This document shows, one piece after another, positions 1 to 5,992 of a DNA stretch of 6,358 nt (position 1 is its first letter; every line of letters begins with the position of its first letter). Source of the DNA: CAZAYB01 sp964489215 (lineage in GTDB: Bacteria; Planctomycetota; Phycisphaerae; Sedimentisphaerales; Anaerohalosphaeraceae); NCBI GenBank assembly GCA_964489215.1, contig CAZAYB010000186.1, positions 1-6,358 on the forward strand. Reading direction: 5' to 3'. The notes below the pieces were generated by a model, which saw nothing but the letters and a program-made list of their open reading frames with translations, was not told the DNA's origin and searched no databases. The translations under genes were made by a program, and so were the position numbers.

Positions 1-70
1 ATATTGGGCACAGCAGATAAAGAGCCCGGTAAATTAAAAAACTTCTTTGAAAGATGTACAAGCAAAAATC
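1..70. other. short unassigned left edge downstream of cheB
   Basis: These 70 bases follow the cheB stop codon (TAG, 71-73 on the minus strand) and reach the window edge. I see no start codon with a ribosome binding site and no hairpin followed by a T-run. There is therefore no evidence that the che transcript ends here, and it may continue beyond the window. Reading frame 1 on the plus strand is open from base 1 to a stop at 109-111 and would overlap the cheB end, but its translation resembles no family I know. Confidence 0.4.
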
Positions 71-1117
71 CTATCTTGCGTATTGTATCATTACTTTTGC
101 GATGTCATTAAGGGGTAATATCTTTTCTGCGGCACCGCAATCTATTGCTTCTTTTGGCATACCGAAGACAACGCTTGTTTGTTCATTCTGGGCGATGGTA
201 TGTGAGCCCTGGTTTCTCATTTTGAGCAGGCCTTGTGCCCCATCGTCCCCCATTCCAGTAAGTATTGCTCCTACAGCGTTTTGTCCGGCTATTTCGGCAA
301 CGGAATTGAACATTACCTCTACCGAAGGTTTTTGTCTGCAGACGGGTTCTCCATCTACTATTTTGACATAATAGCTTGCTCCGCTTCTTTGTAGTATCAT
401 GTGGTATCCGCCTGGTGCGATGAGTACTTTTCCGGGCAGAATTCTGTCTCCATCTTCAGCTTCTTTTACATTCATTGCGCAAAGACTGTTGAGTCTTTCA
501 GCGAAAGATTTAGTAAAATTCGCAGGCATGTGCTGTACAATAATTGTTCCGGGAGCGTTTGAAGGCATTTTTTCGAGGACGGCAGTGAGGGCCTGTACAC
601 CGCCGGTTGAGGCTCCTATTGCAAAAATCTTATTAGTGGTTTCCGGCAATGCAGCGATACGTGTGAAGTCTTGTCCTTTTCTTTGGGACTGCACTGTTCT
701 TTCTACCTTTGCCCTGCTTGCGGCTTTAATTTTCTGAATCAGCTGTTCGCAAGCATCCCCGACAGTATATGCTTCACCGGGTTTGCACATTACATCGACG
801 GCACCGGCGGCTACGGCGGCAATGGCGTTTTTTCCCCCTTGTGGAGTCAGAGAACTGAAAACAATGACGGGCATAGGGTGGTGCTTCATGAGCTTACCAA
901 GTAAAGTTATTCCGTCCATTCTTGGCATTTCCACATCTAGTATCAGTACATCAGGGTTTAGCTGGACGATTTTGTCACGGGCAACGAAGGGATCTGGTGC
1001 GGCCCCTATGACGTTAATATTTTTATCCTGAGCCAACTGCTGTTTTAGTATTTTTCTGACTATTGCAGAATCATCAACCAATAAGACACGAATAGGTTGT
1101 ACCAAAGTAGCCTGCAT
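71..1117 (-). CDS. cheB: CheB, chemotaxis protein-glutamate methylesterase / response regulator
   Basis: CheB removes methyl esters from glutamates of chemoreceptors (and in many species deamidates glutamines), opposing CheR. The CheA kinase activates it by phosphorylation. The protein is 348 residues, a normal length. An N-terminal receiver domain (about 8-125) shows the acidic pair D15/D16, the phospho-acceptor D61 in LDVEMP, the switch serine S88 or S89, and K112. A linker of about 35 residues follows. The C-terminal methylesterase domain (about 161-348) carries the serine-hydrolase triad: S170 in GASTGG, H196 in VQHMP and D292 in GMGDDG. The ATG at 1117 is preceded by AAGGAG (1128-1133), which overlaps the cheX stop codon, so translation may be coupled. 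It is the last che gene visible in the cluster. Domain order and all catalytic residues are intact. Confidence 0.97.
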   Translation of the reverse strand: MQATLVQPIRVLLVDDSAIVRKILKQQLAQDKNINVIGAAPDPFVARDKIVQLNPDVLILDVEMPRMDGITLLGKLMKHHPMPVIVFSSLTPQGGKNAIAAVAAGAVDVMCKPGEAYTVGDACEQLIQKIKAASRAKVERTVQSQRKGQDFTRIAALPETTNKIFAIGASTGGVQALTAVLEKMPSNAPGTIIVQHMPANFTKSFAERLNSLCAMNVKEAEDGDRILPGKVLIAPGGYHMILQRSGASYYVKIVDGEPVCRQKPSVEVMFNSVAEIAGQNAVGAILTGMGDDGAQGLLKMRNQGSHTIAQNEQTSVVFGMPKEAIDCGAAEKILPLNDIAKVMIQYAR

Positions 1118-1131
1118 CTGTTTATAACTCC

Positions 1132-1787
1132 TTATTCATTCTGGTTTTTGTTTTGAGGTTGTATCTGAGTGTTTTCAGATTCTATTATTAATCTTGTAGC
1201 GACGGGCCATCCTTCTATATTGAGGATATAGACATCTTCATGTGAAAGGAACTGTTCCCATTTCAGTCTGTCTTCACTGGTAACCAGATGTGGTACGGTA
1301 ATATCAAAGACATCGGCTTCACTGGAAGCTATCATTGGCAGTACCAGTCCGCATGTAACGTTTACGAACTCTTTCATGGCATCGATATATTCTTCTTCAG
1401 TGAGTTCTTCAAGACCGCTTATGTTTTCTGCAAGTACGCGTGCAAAATCTATTCCTGCAGTGGTTCTGAGACTTCCGCAGATGGGGCCATTGAAGTNNNN
1501 NNNNNNNNNNNNNNNNNNNNNNNNNNNNNNNNNNNNNNNNNNNNNNNNNNNNNNNNNNNNNNNNNNNNNNNNNNNNNNNNNNNNNNNNNNNNNNNNGCAA
1601 AATCTATTCCTGCAGTGGTTCTGAGACTTCCGCAGATGGGGCCATTGAAGTTTATTTCAGCAGTTATCGCAATTCTCGGGGGTTCCAGCGACTCCGGTTC
1701 GCAGGGCATTACCATAAGGTATGCCATAGTTTCGAGGGCCTGCGTAACGGCTTCTGTTACTACGTTTTGTGTGTTAATTGCAGTCAT
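1132..1787 (-). CDS. cheX: CheX, CheY-P phosphatase (interrupted by an assembly gap)
   Basis: CheX dephosphorylates CheY-P and so ends the chemotactic signal. The gene is written across 100 N (1497-1596), but the 55 bases on each side of the gap are identical. Merging them gives one continuous frame of 501 bp and 166 residues, starting MTAINTQNVV and ending NKNQNE. In the merged protein the CheC/CheX/FliY phosphatase signature D/S-x3-E-x2-N appears once, at D84, E88 and N91 (DAMKEFVN), followed by VTCGLVLP. One copy of the motif and this length favour CheX over CheC, which usually has two. The last 16 residues form a polar Q/N-rich tail. The start ATG (1785-1787) lies one base after the cheY stop, and GGGAG (1794-1798) inside the end of cheY is its ribosome binding site. 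The neighbouring CheY is the likely substrate. The function call rests on the motif and the context. Confidence 0.88.
1442..1651. repeat. artefactual 55-bp direct repeat flanking the cheX gap
   Basis: The copies are 1442-1496 and 1597-1651, identical over 55 bases, and both encode the CheX stretch from about residue 46 to 64. The repeat is not biological: it abuts the N run on both sides with no intervening unique base, and only its collapse gives a normal CheX. Confidence 0.9.
1497..1596. other. assembly gap with duplicated 55-bp flanks (false break)
   Basis: Exactly 100 N join two contigs. The 55 bases ending at 1496 (1442-1496) are identical to the 55 bases beginning at 1597 (1597-1651), and each copy sits exactly at a contig end. 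This is the pattern left when two contigs overlap by one assembler k-mer and the scaffolder inserts a fixed gap instead of merging. Collapsing the duplicate restores an uninterrupted cheX frame, which independently supports the merge. The true sequence is probably 155 bases shorter here. Confidence 0.93.
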
Positions 1788-1788
1788 T

Positions 1789-2166
1789 TTATACTCCCAG
1801 GCTTTCAGCTATTATTGACCGGAACTGTTCAGGCTGGAATGGTTTGTGCAGATAACCTTTTATGCCTTCTTCGAGGAGTCCTTCGATTCTTGTTGTGCTT
1901 GATTCAGTGGACACGACAACCACTGGTATTGTTGCATAGTTTTGCTGTGACTTCATACGGTGTACAAGCTCCAGACCGTTCATTTTCGGCATATTGAGGT
2001 CTGCGAGTACAAGGTCAACCTCATGTACGTCCAGCACTTCAAGTGCCTCTGCTCCGTTACCAGCTTCGTAAACAGTTTCGACATCGACATCAATCATGTT
2101 AATGATTCTTTTTATTGCTGCCCTTGTCAGGACTGAATCATCAACAACTAAAATTTTATAAGCCAT
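1789..2166 (-). CDS. cheY: CheY, single-domain chemotaxis response regulator
   Basis: CheY is a stand-alone receiver domain. CheA phosphorylates it and it carries the signal to the flagellar motor switch. The protein is 125 residues, almost nothing but the receiver fold. It shows the acidic pair D9/D10, the phospho-acceptor D56 in LADLNMP, the switch T87, and K108 in LHKPF, so all residues needed for phosphotransfer are present. There is no DNA-binding or other output domain. The ATG is preceded by AAGGAG (2173-2178), six bases upstream. cheX follows after one base, and cheD lies 46 bp upstream. Pairing with a CheX phosphatase suggests this is the motor-directed CheY of the cluster. A generic receiver in another pathway cannot be ruled out from sequence alone, but the context makes that unlikely. 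Confidence 0.93.
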   Translation of the reverse strand: MAYKILVVDDSVLTRAAIKRIINMIDVDVETVYEAGNGAEALEVLDVHEVDLVLADLNMPKMNGLELVHRMKSQQNYATIPVVVVSTESSTTRIEGLLEEGIKGYLHKPFQPEQFRSIIAESLGV

Positions 2167-2212
2167 TACAGGCTCCTTTCCGATTTTTAACGCTCATATA
2201 TAACCCGTACTT

Positions 2213-2695
2213 TTATAATGCTTTTTCCTTTCCCACTGATCTGACTGTGACAGACCCGTCGGCCATATTCAGATACATATTTCTTGGGGATGTTCCTCCT
2301 ATATCTTCTCCATCAATGAACATTCCGTGCTGCCAGAGCACTTTTCTTATAGCCAGGTAATTTCTTTTTCCTATATCAAACCCTTTTGGACCGGTGGTCA
2401 TAGTAGAGCCACCAGCAATTTTGACCTGGAGTCTTTTTTTGTTTACCCCCATTGATACGAGTTTATTCAGCAAAAGAGCCATTCCAGTGTCAGCGAACAT
2501 AAAGGGCATTTTTTCAGCTTTTGGTTTATCGAGCGAACTTGTTGGCAGCTGATAATGGAAAAGGCCGCCGACTTTAGCGTTAATATCATAGAGGGACACA
2601 CCTATACAGGAACCAAGCGAATAGGTAGTTAGGACATCATCAATATCCTTTGAGACCTTTGCATCCGATATATCAACTACTATTCTCTTTTTCAC
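2213..2695 (-). CDS. cheD: CheD, chemoreceptor glutamine deamidase
   Basis: CheD converts specific glutamines of chemoreceptors to glutamates, which creates methylation sites. In several bacteria it also binds and stimulates CheC-type phosphatases. The protein is 160 residues, the usual size. The catalytic triad expected from Thermotoga CheD is present with the right spacing: T24, C30 in SLGSC and H47 in GGLFHYQLP. The C-terminal half keeps the family features KIAGGS and IGKRN. The start is GTG (2693-2695), supported by AAAGGA (2704-2709) eight bases upstream, which overlaps the cheR stop codon. No CheC is visible. Its usual partner role may fall to the CheX encoded two genes downstream, which is inference. 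Confidence 0.95.
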   Translation of the reverse strand: MKKRIVVDISDAKVSKDIDDVLTTYSLGSCIGVSLYDINAKVGGLFHYQLPTSSLDKPKAEKMPFMFADTGMALLLNKLVSMGVNKKRLQVKIAGGSTMTTGPKGFDIGKRNYLAIRKVLWQHGMFIDGEDIGGTSPRNMYLNMADGSVTVRSVGKEKAL

Positions 2696-2703
2696 TTTCT
2701 GTT

Positions 2704-2709
2704 TCCTTT
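2704..2709 (-). promoter_or_regulatory. ribosome binding site deciding the GTG start of cheD
   Basis: AAAGGA on the minus strand lies eight bases before GTG at 2693-2695 and overlaps the TAA stop of cheR. No ATG in the same frame is better placed. The overlap suggests termination-coupled translation of cheD. Confidence 0.65.
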
Positions 2710-3565
2710 AAGCTTTACGGTAAATTGTCGGCTGGACATATTGGAATTTATGTTTTATACCAGTTAAGGATTCTGAATGGCCTGTGAATAAAAGTCCTCC
2801 GGGGGCCAGGAGGTCATAATATCTGTTTACAAGTCTTTGCTGTGTTGGTTTATCGAAGTATATCATTACATTTCTGCAGAAGATAAATTCAAGCGGCCCA
2901 GTGATCGGCCAGGTTTCCATGAGATTAAGTCTTGCAAAAACAATTGCTTTTTTCAGGGCAGGTCCGACTTCATATCCTTTTTCACCGGTGGGCAGTTTTG
3001 TTTTTATAAGATATTTGTGTTTTACCTGAGGGGAGACAGGCTGAACTCTTTTTTCATCGTATACTCCCTTTTTTGCCTTTTCGAGGATTTGTGTGGAAAT
3101 ATCGGTAGCGAGTATTTTTACGTCCCAGTTTGGACCACTTTGATTTGCTACGGCCTCGAGAAGAGTTATTGCAATTGTGTAGGGCTCTTCACCAGATGAA
3201 CATCCCGCAGACCAGACTCGAATTCTATAATCTTTTGCGGCCTTTTTTTTGGTAAACATAGAAGGGTAAAAGATGTTATTGAGGTATTCGAAATGCTGGC
3301 TTTCCCGGAAGAAGCTTGTAAGATTAGTGCTGAGGGAATCGATGAGGTTGAAAAATTCCTTTCCGTTGGGGTCCTTTGTTGCATAATCGATATACTCTGA
3401 AAAAGTTTTCATTTTGAGCAGCCGCAGTCTTTTTGCAAGCCTGGCCCTTACGAGCTCTCTTTTTCCATTGTGCAGGTTTATTCCGCAATACTTGTATACC
3501 AAGTCGCTGACCTTGCGAAATTCCCTATCGGAAAGTTTTACCTCATCCAGCACAGATTCAAGCAT
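2708..3565 (-). CDS. cheR: CheR, chemoreceptor glutamate O-methyltransferase
   Basis: CheR methylates receptor glutamates using S-adenosylmethionine, so it is the forward arm of adaptation opposed by CheB. The protein is 285 residues, normal for the family. The N-terminal helical domain (about 10-75) is followed by the conserved NLTSFFRE (81-88). The SAM-binding loop is WSAGCSSGEEPYT (118-130), and an ATDIS acid loop (153-157) follows. FIFCRNVMIYFD (227-238) and GHSESL (262-267) are strongly conserved in CheR. No C-terminal pentapeptide-binding or TPR extension is present. The ATG (3563-3565) has a modest AGGA (3574-3577) eight bases upstream. It is the first gene of the che block, which is preceded by a 301-bp non-coding spacer, so a promoter for the block is expected there. 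Confidence 0.96.
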   Translation of the reverse strand: MLESVLDEVKLSDREFRKVSDLVYKYCGINLHNGKRELVRARLAKRLRLLKMKTFSEYIDYATKDPNGKEFFNLIDSLSTNLTSFFRESQHFEYLNNIFYPSMFTKKKAAKDYRIRVWSAGCSSGEEPYTIAITLLEAVANQSGPNWDVKILATDISTQILEKAKKGVYDEKRVQPVSPQVKHKYLIKTKLPTGEKGYEVGPALKKAIVFARLNLMETWPITGPLEFIFCRNVMIYFDKPTQQRLVNRYYDLLAPGGLLFTGHSESLTGIKHKFQYVQPTIYRKA

Positions 3566-3645
3566 TCTGAAAGTCCTAATATATCAATCTACGTTTCATT
3601 TTTCCTTTTAAAGGGTTCTGGTTACCTAAAAGGGATGTCACCTTT

Positions 3646-3657
3646 TCAGATATCTGA
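3646..3657. repeat. perfect 12-bp palindrome TCAGATATCTGA upstream of cheR
   Basis: The 12 bases equal their own reverse complement and lie about 80 bp before the cheR start. A related imperfect palindrome, CAGATAATCTG, lies at 3851-3861 right after the scpA stop. The size suits a dimeric regulator site, but no regulator is identifiable here, so function is only a possibility. Confidence 0.4.
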
Positions 3658-3699
3658 TTTTTCGACTTATTTATGAGGGTGCTTAACTGAAAATCAGGT

Positions 3700-3720
3700 G
3701 ATAATTGGCTGGATAATTGG
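3700..3720. repeat. tandem GATAATTGG repeat, 12-bp period
   Basis: GATAATTGG occurs at 3700-3708 and again at 3712-3720, separated by CTG. It is non-coding and lies in the scpA-cheR spacer. It could be a regulator site or simple local duplication. Confidence 0.4.
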
Positions 3721-3866
3721 AAGCGGCGGTGTGTTTTATCCAGTATTTGCCAGAAAAACAGCAAGTCCGATAATCAGTATGACTGGTAAGCTTTTATAAT
3801 TAAAAAAGGATTTAATGGTGATCGGGCAAGGATTTATACTTTATCGGTTGCAGATAATCTGTGTAA

Positions 3867-4892
3867 TTATTTGTCCTGGGGTATTTGAGCAGTTTGAGTT
3901 TTGGTTTGCTGTGTGTTTTTATCGGATTTAAGCGGTTGTTTTTTTGTTTCTGCGGGCAGTTCCTGAATTGGTACAGGCGGTTTTTCTTTTTGTTTTTGTT
4001 CTGCTGGGGGCTGGTTTTGCGAGGATTGCTGAGTTTGTTTTTCAGCATCGGTTTGCTGGTCGGGGCTGATGGGCTGGTTTTCGTGATTTTCGGCTTGTTG
4101 TGAGGAGGGCTCCTGCTCATCTGTAGCAAAAATGGCTTCCTGTACGGCCTGCTCGGCGGGCTGGTCGGTCAGAGCCTTTAGGTATATAGTTTTCTGGTTA
4201 TCTTCCTGCTCAGCGAAGACGAGTTTGTTTCGAATCAATTCGAGCATTGCCAAAAACAGGCCTACCATTACCATTTTGTTTTTGCTATCCCTGAAGATGT
4301 TTTCAAATGTCATAGCTCCTTCATTCTGGAGGCGATGGAGCAGGTCAATCTGGTAAAGATCTATAGGTGTGTCATCGGTGATATGGTCGTATGACTGATA
4401 TCTGCCGGTCTGCTGCATGAGAGTGTCGAAAGCTTCGAGCAGTGTCCAGATGCTTACCTGGTCCATATCCAGCTCAGGTTCCTTTTCGGGCTGAAGATTT
4501 GCGATGATGGTGTCCGGCCTGGTGTGCCTTGTGCTTCTGTTGTTAGCGAAGGTTTCGAGATTTTTGGCGGCATCCTTGAATTTTTTGTATTCGAGCAGCT
4601 GTCTGACAAGCTCAGTTCTGGGGTCGAGAGTTTCCTGGTCCTGGTCCTGGTCTTCCTCTACGACGGGCAGCAGCATTGCAGATTTAATTTCCATGAGGGT
4701 TGCGGCCATTACGAGAAAATCTCCAGCCAGGTCGATATCGAGAGATCTCAGCATTTCGATATATTTTATGTACTGGTCTGTGATGCCTGCTATGGGTATA
4801 TCGTAGATATCTACTTCATCTTTTCTGACGAGGTACAGGAGCAGGTCAAGAGGTCCTGCAAATATTTCGAGTTTAACCTTGTATTCTGTCAT
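3867..4892 (-). CDS. scpA: ScpA, segregation and condensation protein A (kleisin) with long Q-rich tail
   Basis: ScpA is the kleisin subunit that, with ScpB, bridges the SMC ATPase heads and supports chromosome compaction and segregation at the nucleoid. The protein is 341 residues, against about 240-270 in most relatives. The N-terminal domain shows the diagnostic FAGPLDLLLYLVRK (11-24) and VDIYDIPIAGITDQY (27-41), then DLAGDFLVMAATLMEIKS (54-71). A linker contains an acidic DQDQDQ run (81-86), and the C-terminal winged-helix region covers roughly 175-240. Residues from about 241 to 341 form a polar, low-complexity tail with 23 glutamines in about 101 residues, likely disordered. The ATG (4890-4892) overlaps the trpS stop by one base (TAATG), so the two are translationally coupled. 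No scpB follows, so it must be encoded elsewhere. The family call is firm and the role of the tail is unknown. Confidence 0.95.
   Translation of the reverse strand: MTEYKVKLEIFAGPLDLLLYLVRKDEVDIYDIPIAGITDQYIKYIEMLRSLDIDLAGDFLVMAATLMEIKSAMLLPVVEEDQDQDQETLDPRTELVRQLLEYKKFKDAAKNLETFANNRSTRHTRPDTIIANLQPEKEPELDMDQVSIWTLLEAFDTLMQQTGRYQSYDHITDDTPIDLYQIDLLHRLQNEGAMTFENIFRDSKNKMVMVGLFLAMLELIRNKLVFAEQEDNQKTIYLKALTDQPAEQAVQEAIFATDEQEPSSQQAENHENQPISPDQQTDAEKQTQQSSQNQPPAEQKQKEKPPVPIQELPAETKKQPLKSDKNTQQTKTQTAQIPQDK
4635..4652 (-). repeat. three-copy 6-bp repeat in scpA encoding DQDQDQ
   Basis: The plus strand reads CTGGTC three times in a row. On the coding strand this is GACCAG x3, giving Asp-Gln three times in the linker after the N-terminal ScpA domain. 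Units are in frame and identical, so copy number could vary by slippage without breaking the gene. Confidence 0.75.
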
Positions 4893-5674
4893 TATTTAAC
4901 CGTACCAAGACCAGCGGCTGATCTTACCTTATCAATGGTTTCCCTTGCGACATTTCGTGCTTTTTTTGCTCCTTCGAGCAGTATATCCTTAATTTTATCG
5001 GGCTGCTTTTCGAGCTGGTTTCTTTTTTCTCTGTATTTTTCGAAATGTTCNNNNNNNNNNNNNNNNNNNNNNNNNNNNNNNNNNNNNNNNNNNNNNNNNN
5101 NNNNNNNNNNNNNNNNNNNNNNNNNNNNNNNNNNNNNNNNNNNNNNNNNNATATAGTCTTTGGGGACTGTTAGAATAGGTTTATATGTATTGTTGAATCT
5201 TTCTGCTATGTCGCGGGTTACTTCTATGTGCTGTTTCTGGTCAGCTCCGACAGGTACGATTTCACTGTTAAAAATGAGTATATCGGCGGCCTGGAGTACC
5301 GGATATGCGAAGAGTCCGTGGTTTGGTGAGAGTCCTTGTGCGATTTTGTCCTTGTAGCTTACGCATCTTTGGAGCAGGCCCATAGGGGTGATACATGAGA
5401 GAATCCATGCAAATTCAGTTACTTCTGGTACATCGGACTGTCTCCAGAAGACGGTTTTTTCGACATCAAGGCCCAGTGCGATATAGTCCATTGCGACGTC
5501 AATGCTTCTTTTCCGGAGCAGTTCGGCGTCGGGTCCAGAAGTCATTGCGTGGTAGTCAGCTATGAAGTAAAAGCCTTGATTTTCAGCCTGTAAAGCGAGG
5601 TGCTGTCTGATCGCACCAAAATAATTTCCAATATGCAGCTTTCCTGACGGTTGTATTCCGGATAGAACTTTCAA
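4892..5674 (-). CDS. trpS: TrpS, tryptophan-tRNA ligase (middle lost in an assembly gap)
   Basis: This class I aminoacyl-tRNA synthetase charges tRNA-Trp with tryptophan using ATP. The first 174 residues show GIQPSGKLHIGNYFGA (6-21) with the HIGH-type motif HIGN at 14-17, then GLSPNHGLFAYPVLQAADIL (114-133) and VGADQKQHIEVTRDIAERFN (142-161), all characteristic of TrpS. After PKDY (171-174) the sequence enters 100 N (5051-5150) and resumes for the last 52 residues, ending AAGLGTVK. Known TrpS proteins have about 325-335 residues and only 226 are visible, so roughly 100 codons including the KMSKS loop are missing. The start is TTG (5672-5674), fixed by AGGAGG (5680-5685) five bases upstream and by the conserved KVLSGIQPSG that follows directly. 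The gene shares one base with scpA. It is likely intact in the genome. Confidence 0.95.
   Translation of the reverse strand: MKVLSGIQPSGKLHIGNYFGAIRQHLALQAENQGFYFIADYHAMTSGPDAELLRKRSIDVAMDYIALGLDVEKTVFWRQSDVPEVTEFAWILSCITPMGLLQRCVSYKDKIAQGLSPNHGLFAYPVLQAADILIFNSEIVPVGADQKQHIEVTRDIAERFNNTYKPILTVPKDYXXXXXXXXXXXXXXXXXXXXXXXXXXXXXXXXXXEHFEKYREKRNQLEKQPDKIKDILLEGAKKARNVARETIDKVRSAAGLGTVK
5051..5150. other. assembly gap inside trpS, real sequence missing
   Basis: Exactly 100 N. Unlike the cheX gap, the flanks (ending CGAAATGTTC, resuming ATATAGTCTT) share no overlap. TrpS family length implies about 300 bases are absent, so 100 is a placeholder length. The reading frame appears continuous across the gap only because the flanks plus 100 happen to total a multiple of three. 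Confidence 0.9.
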
Positions 5675-5679
5675 AGGTG

Positions 5680-5685
5680 CCTCCT
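5680..5685 (-). promoter_or_regulatory. consensus ribosome binding site deciding the TTG start of trpS
   Basis: AGGAGG on the minus strand lies five bases before TTG at 5672-5674. No ATG or GTG in this frame lies nearby, and the family N-terminus begins immediately after this codon, so TTG is the start. Confidence 0.85.
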
Positions 5686-5883
5686 GGGTAAATACATTAT
5701 CACTTATTACAAAATGTTATGTTAACCGCTCATAAGCAAAAAACAGAGCAGTTGTTCAGGCAATTTCAGAACATCTCATCGTCCAGAAGCACTAACCAGA
5801 GCCTTGGTTGATGTTTGTACAGGTTAACGTTTGGGGGCGGATAAGTCAAGAATGTGATTTGAAATTGCTTACAGAAGTATCCT

Positions 5884-5912
5884 TTCATAAGAAAAAAATT
5901 GGATAAAGTCAA
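5884..5912 (-). promoter_or_regulatory. candidate sigma70 promoter for trpS-scpA
   Basis: On the minus strand TTGACT (5907-5912) is followed after 17 bp by TATGAA (5884-5889), matching 5/6 and 4/6 of the sigma70 consensus. A run of eight A immediately upstream on this strand could act as an UP element. A second TTGACT (5844-5849) has only a poor -10 (TAACCT, 5821-5826). Transcription from the first would give a leader of about 200 nt before the TTG start. Confidence 0.45.
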
Positions 5913-5920
5913 ATTTTTTT
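5892..5920. repeat. A-tract/T-tract inverted repeat around the trpS promoter
   Basis: AAAAAAATT (5892-5900) and AATTTTTTT (5912-5920) are exact reverse complements separated by 11 bases. Such phased tracts usually bend DNA. The arms coincide with the spacer and the -35 side of the putative trpS promoter. Confidence 0.6.
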
Positions 5921-5992
5921 TCAGGGCAATTTGGTCTGAATAATATGGCAGGCCCTATAATTACGGGGTTATCAGATTGATTTTAGTGTTTT

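Larger units (their letters stand above)
3566..3866. other. 301-bp spacer between scpA and cheR, probable location of the che promoter
   Basis: I find no convincing gene. A 62-codon minus-strand frame with a TTG start (3576-3764) ends against cheR but has no ribosome binding site and no family resemblance. Visible structure includes a perfect 12-bp palindrome (3646-3657), a related palindrome just after scpA (3851-3861), a tandem GATAATTGG repeat (3700-3720) and CCCTTTTA twice on the minus strand 19 bp apart. I cannot identify a strong sigma70, sigma54 or sigma28 promoter. A CCGATAA sequence on the minus strand at 3841-3847 resembles a sigma28 -10 element but lacks a matching -35. I see no intrinsic terminator for scpA. 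Confidence 0.5.

Noticed and set aside
1442..1651. 55-bp direct repeat as a biological duplication or a two-copy CRISPR-like element
   Set aside because: Both copies abut the N run exactly, and collapsing them restores the cheX reading frame, which indicates contig-end overlap.
3241..3249. Eight-base A run (coding strand) in cheR as a slippage or programmed frameshift site
   Set aside because: The CheR frame is continuous and full length on both sides, and Lys-Lys-Lys codons explain the run.
3576..3764. 62-codon minus-strand frame just upstream of cheR, ending MKRRLIY
   Set aside because: It has a TTG start without a ribosome binding site, no recognisable family and low-complexity polar content. 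It is more likely spacer DNA.
3736..3843. Hydrophobic stretch on the minus strand (LPVILIIGLAVFLANTG) between in-frame stops after scpA
   Set aside because: The frame has no ATG, GTG or TTG start and no ribosome binding site. About 35 codons can occur by chance in AT-rich DNA.
3841..3847. CCGATAA on the minus strand as a sigma28 flagellar promoter
   Set aside because: It resembles the -10 element only. No TAAA-type -35 lies at the required distance.
3812..4129. 105-codon minus-strand frame rich in K, P and N overlapping the scpA tail
   Set aside because: It is a shadow of the purine-rich scpA tail in another frame. The ScpA frame is continuous from conserved domains, so no frameshift is needed.
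4524..5156. 210-codon plus-strand open frame opposite scpA and trpS
   Set aside because: It runs antisense to two clearly conserved genes, extends through the N run, and has no family resemblance.
5794..5809. Hairpin AACCA-GAGCCT-TGGTT as an intrinsic terminator
   Set aside because: The stem is only 5 bp and no T-run follows on either strand.
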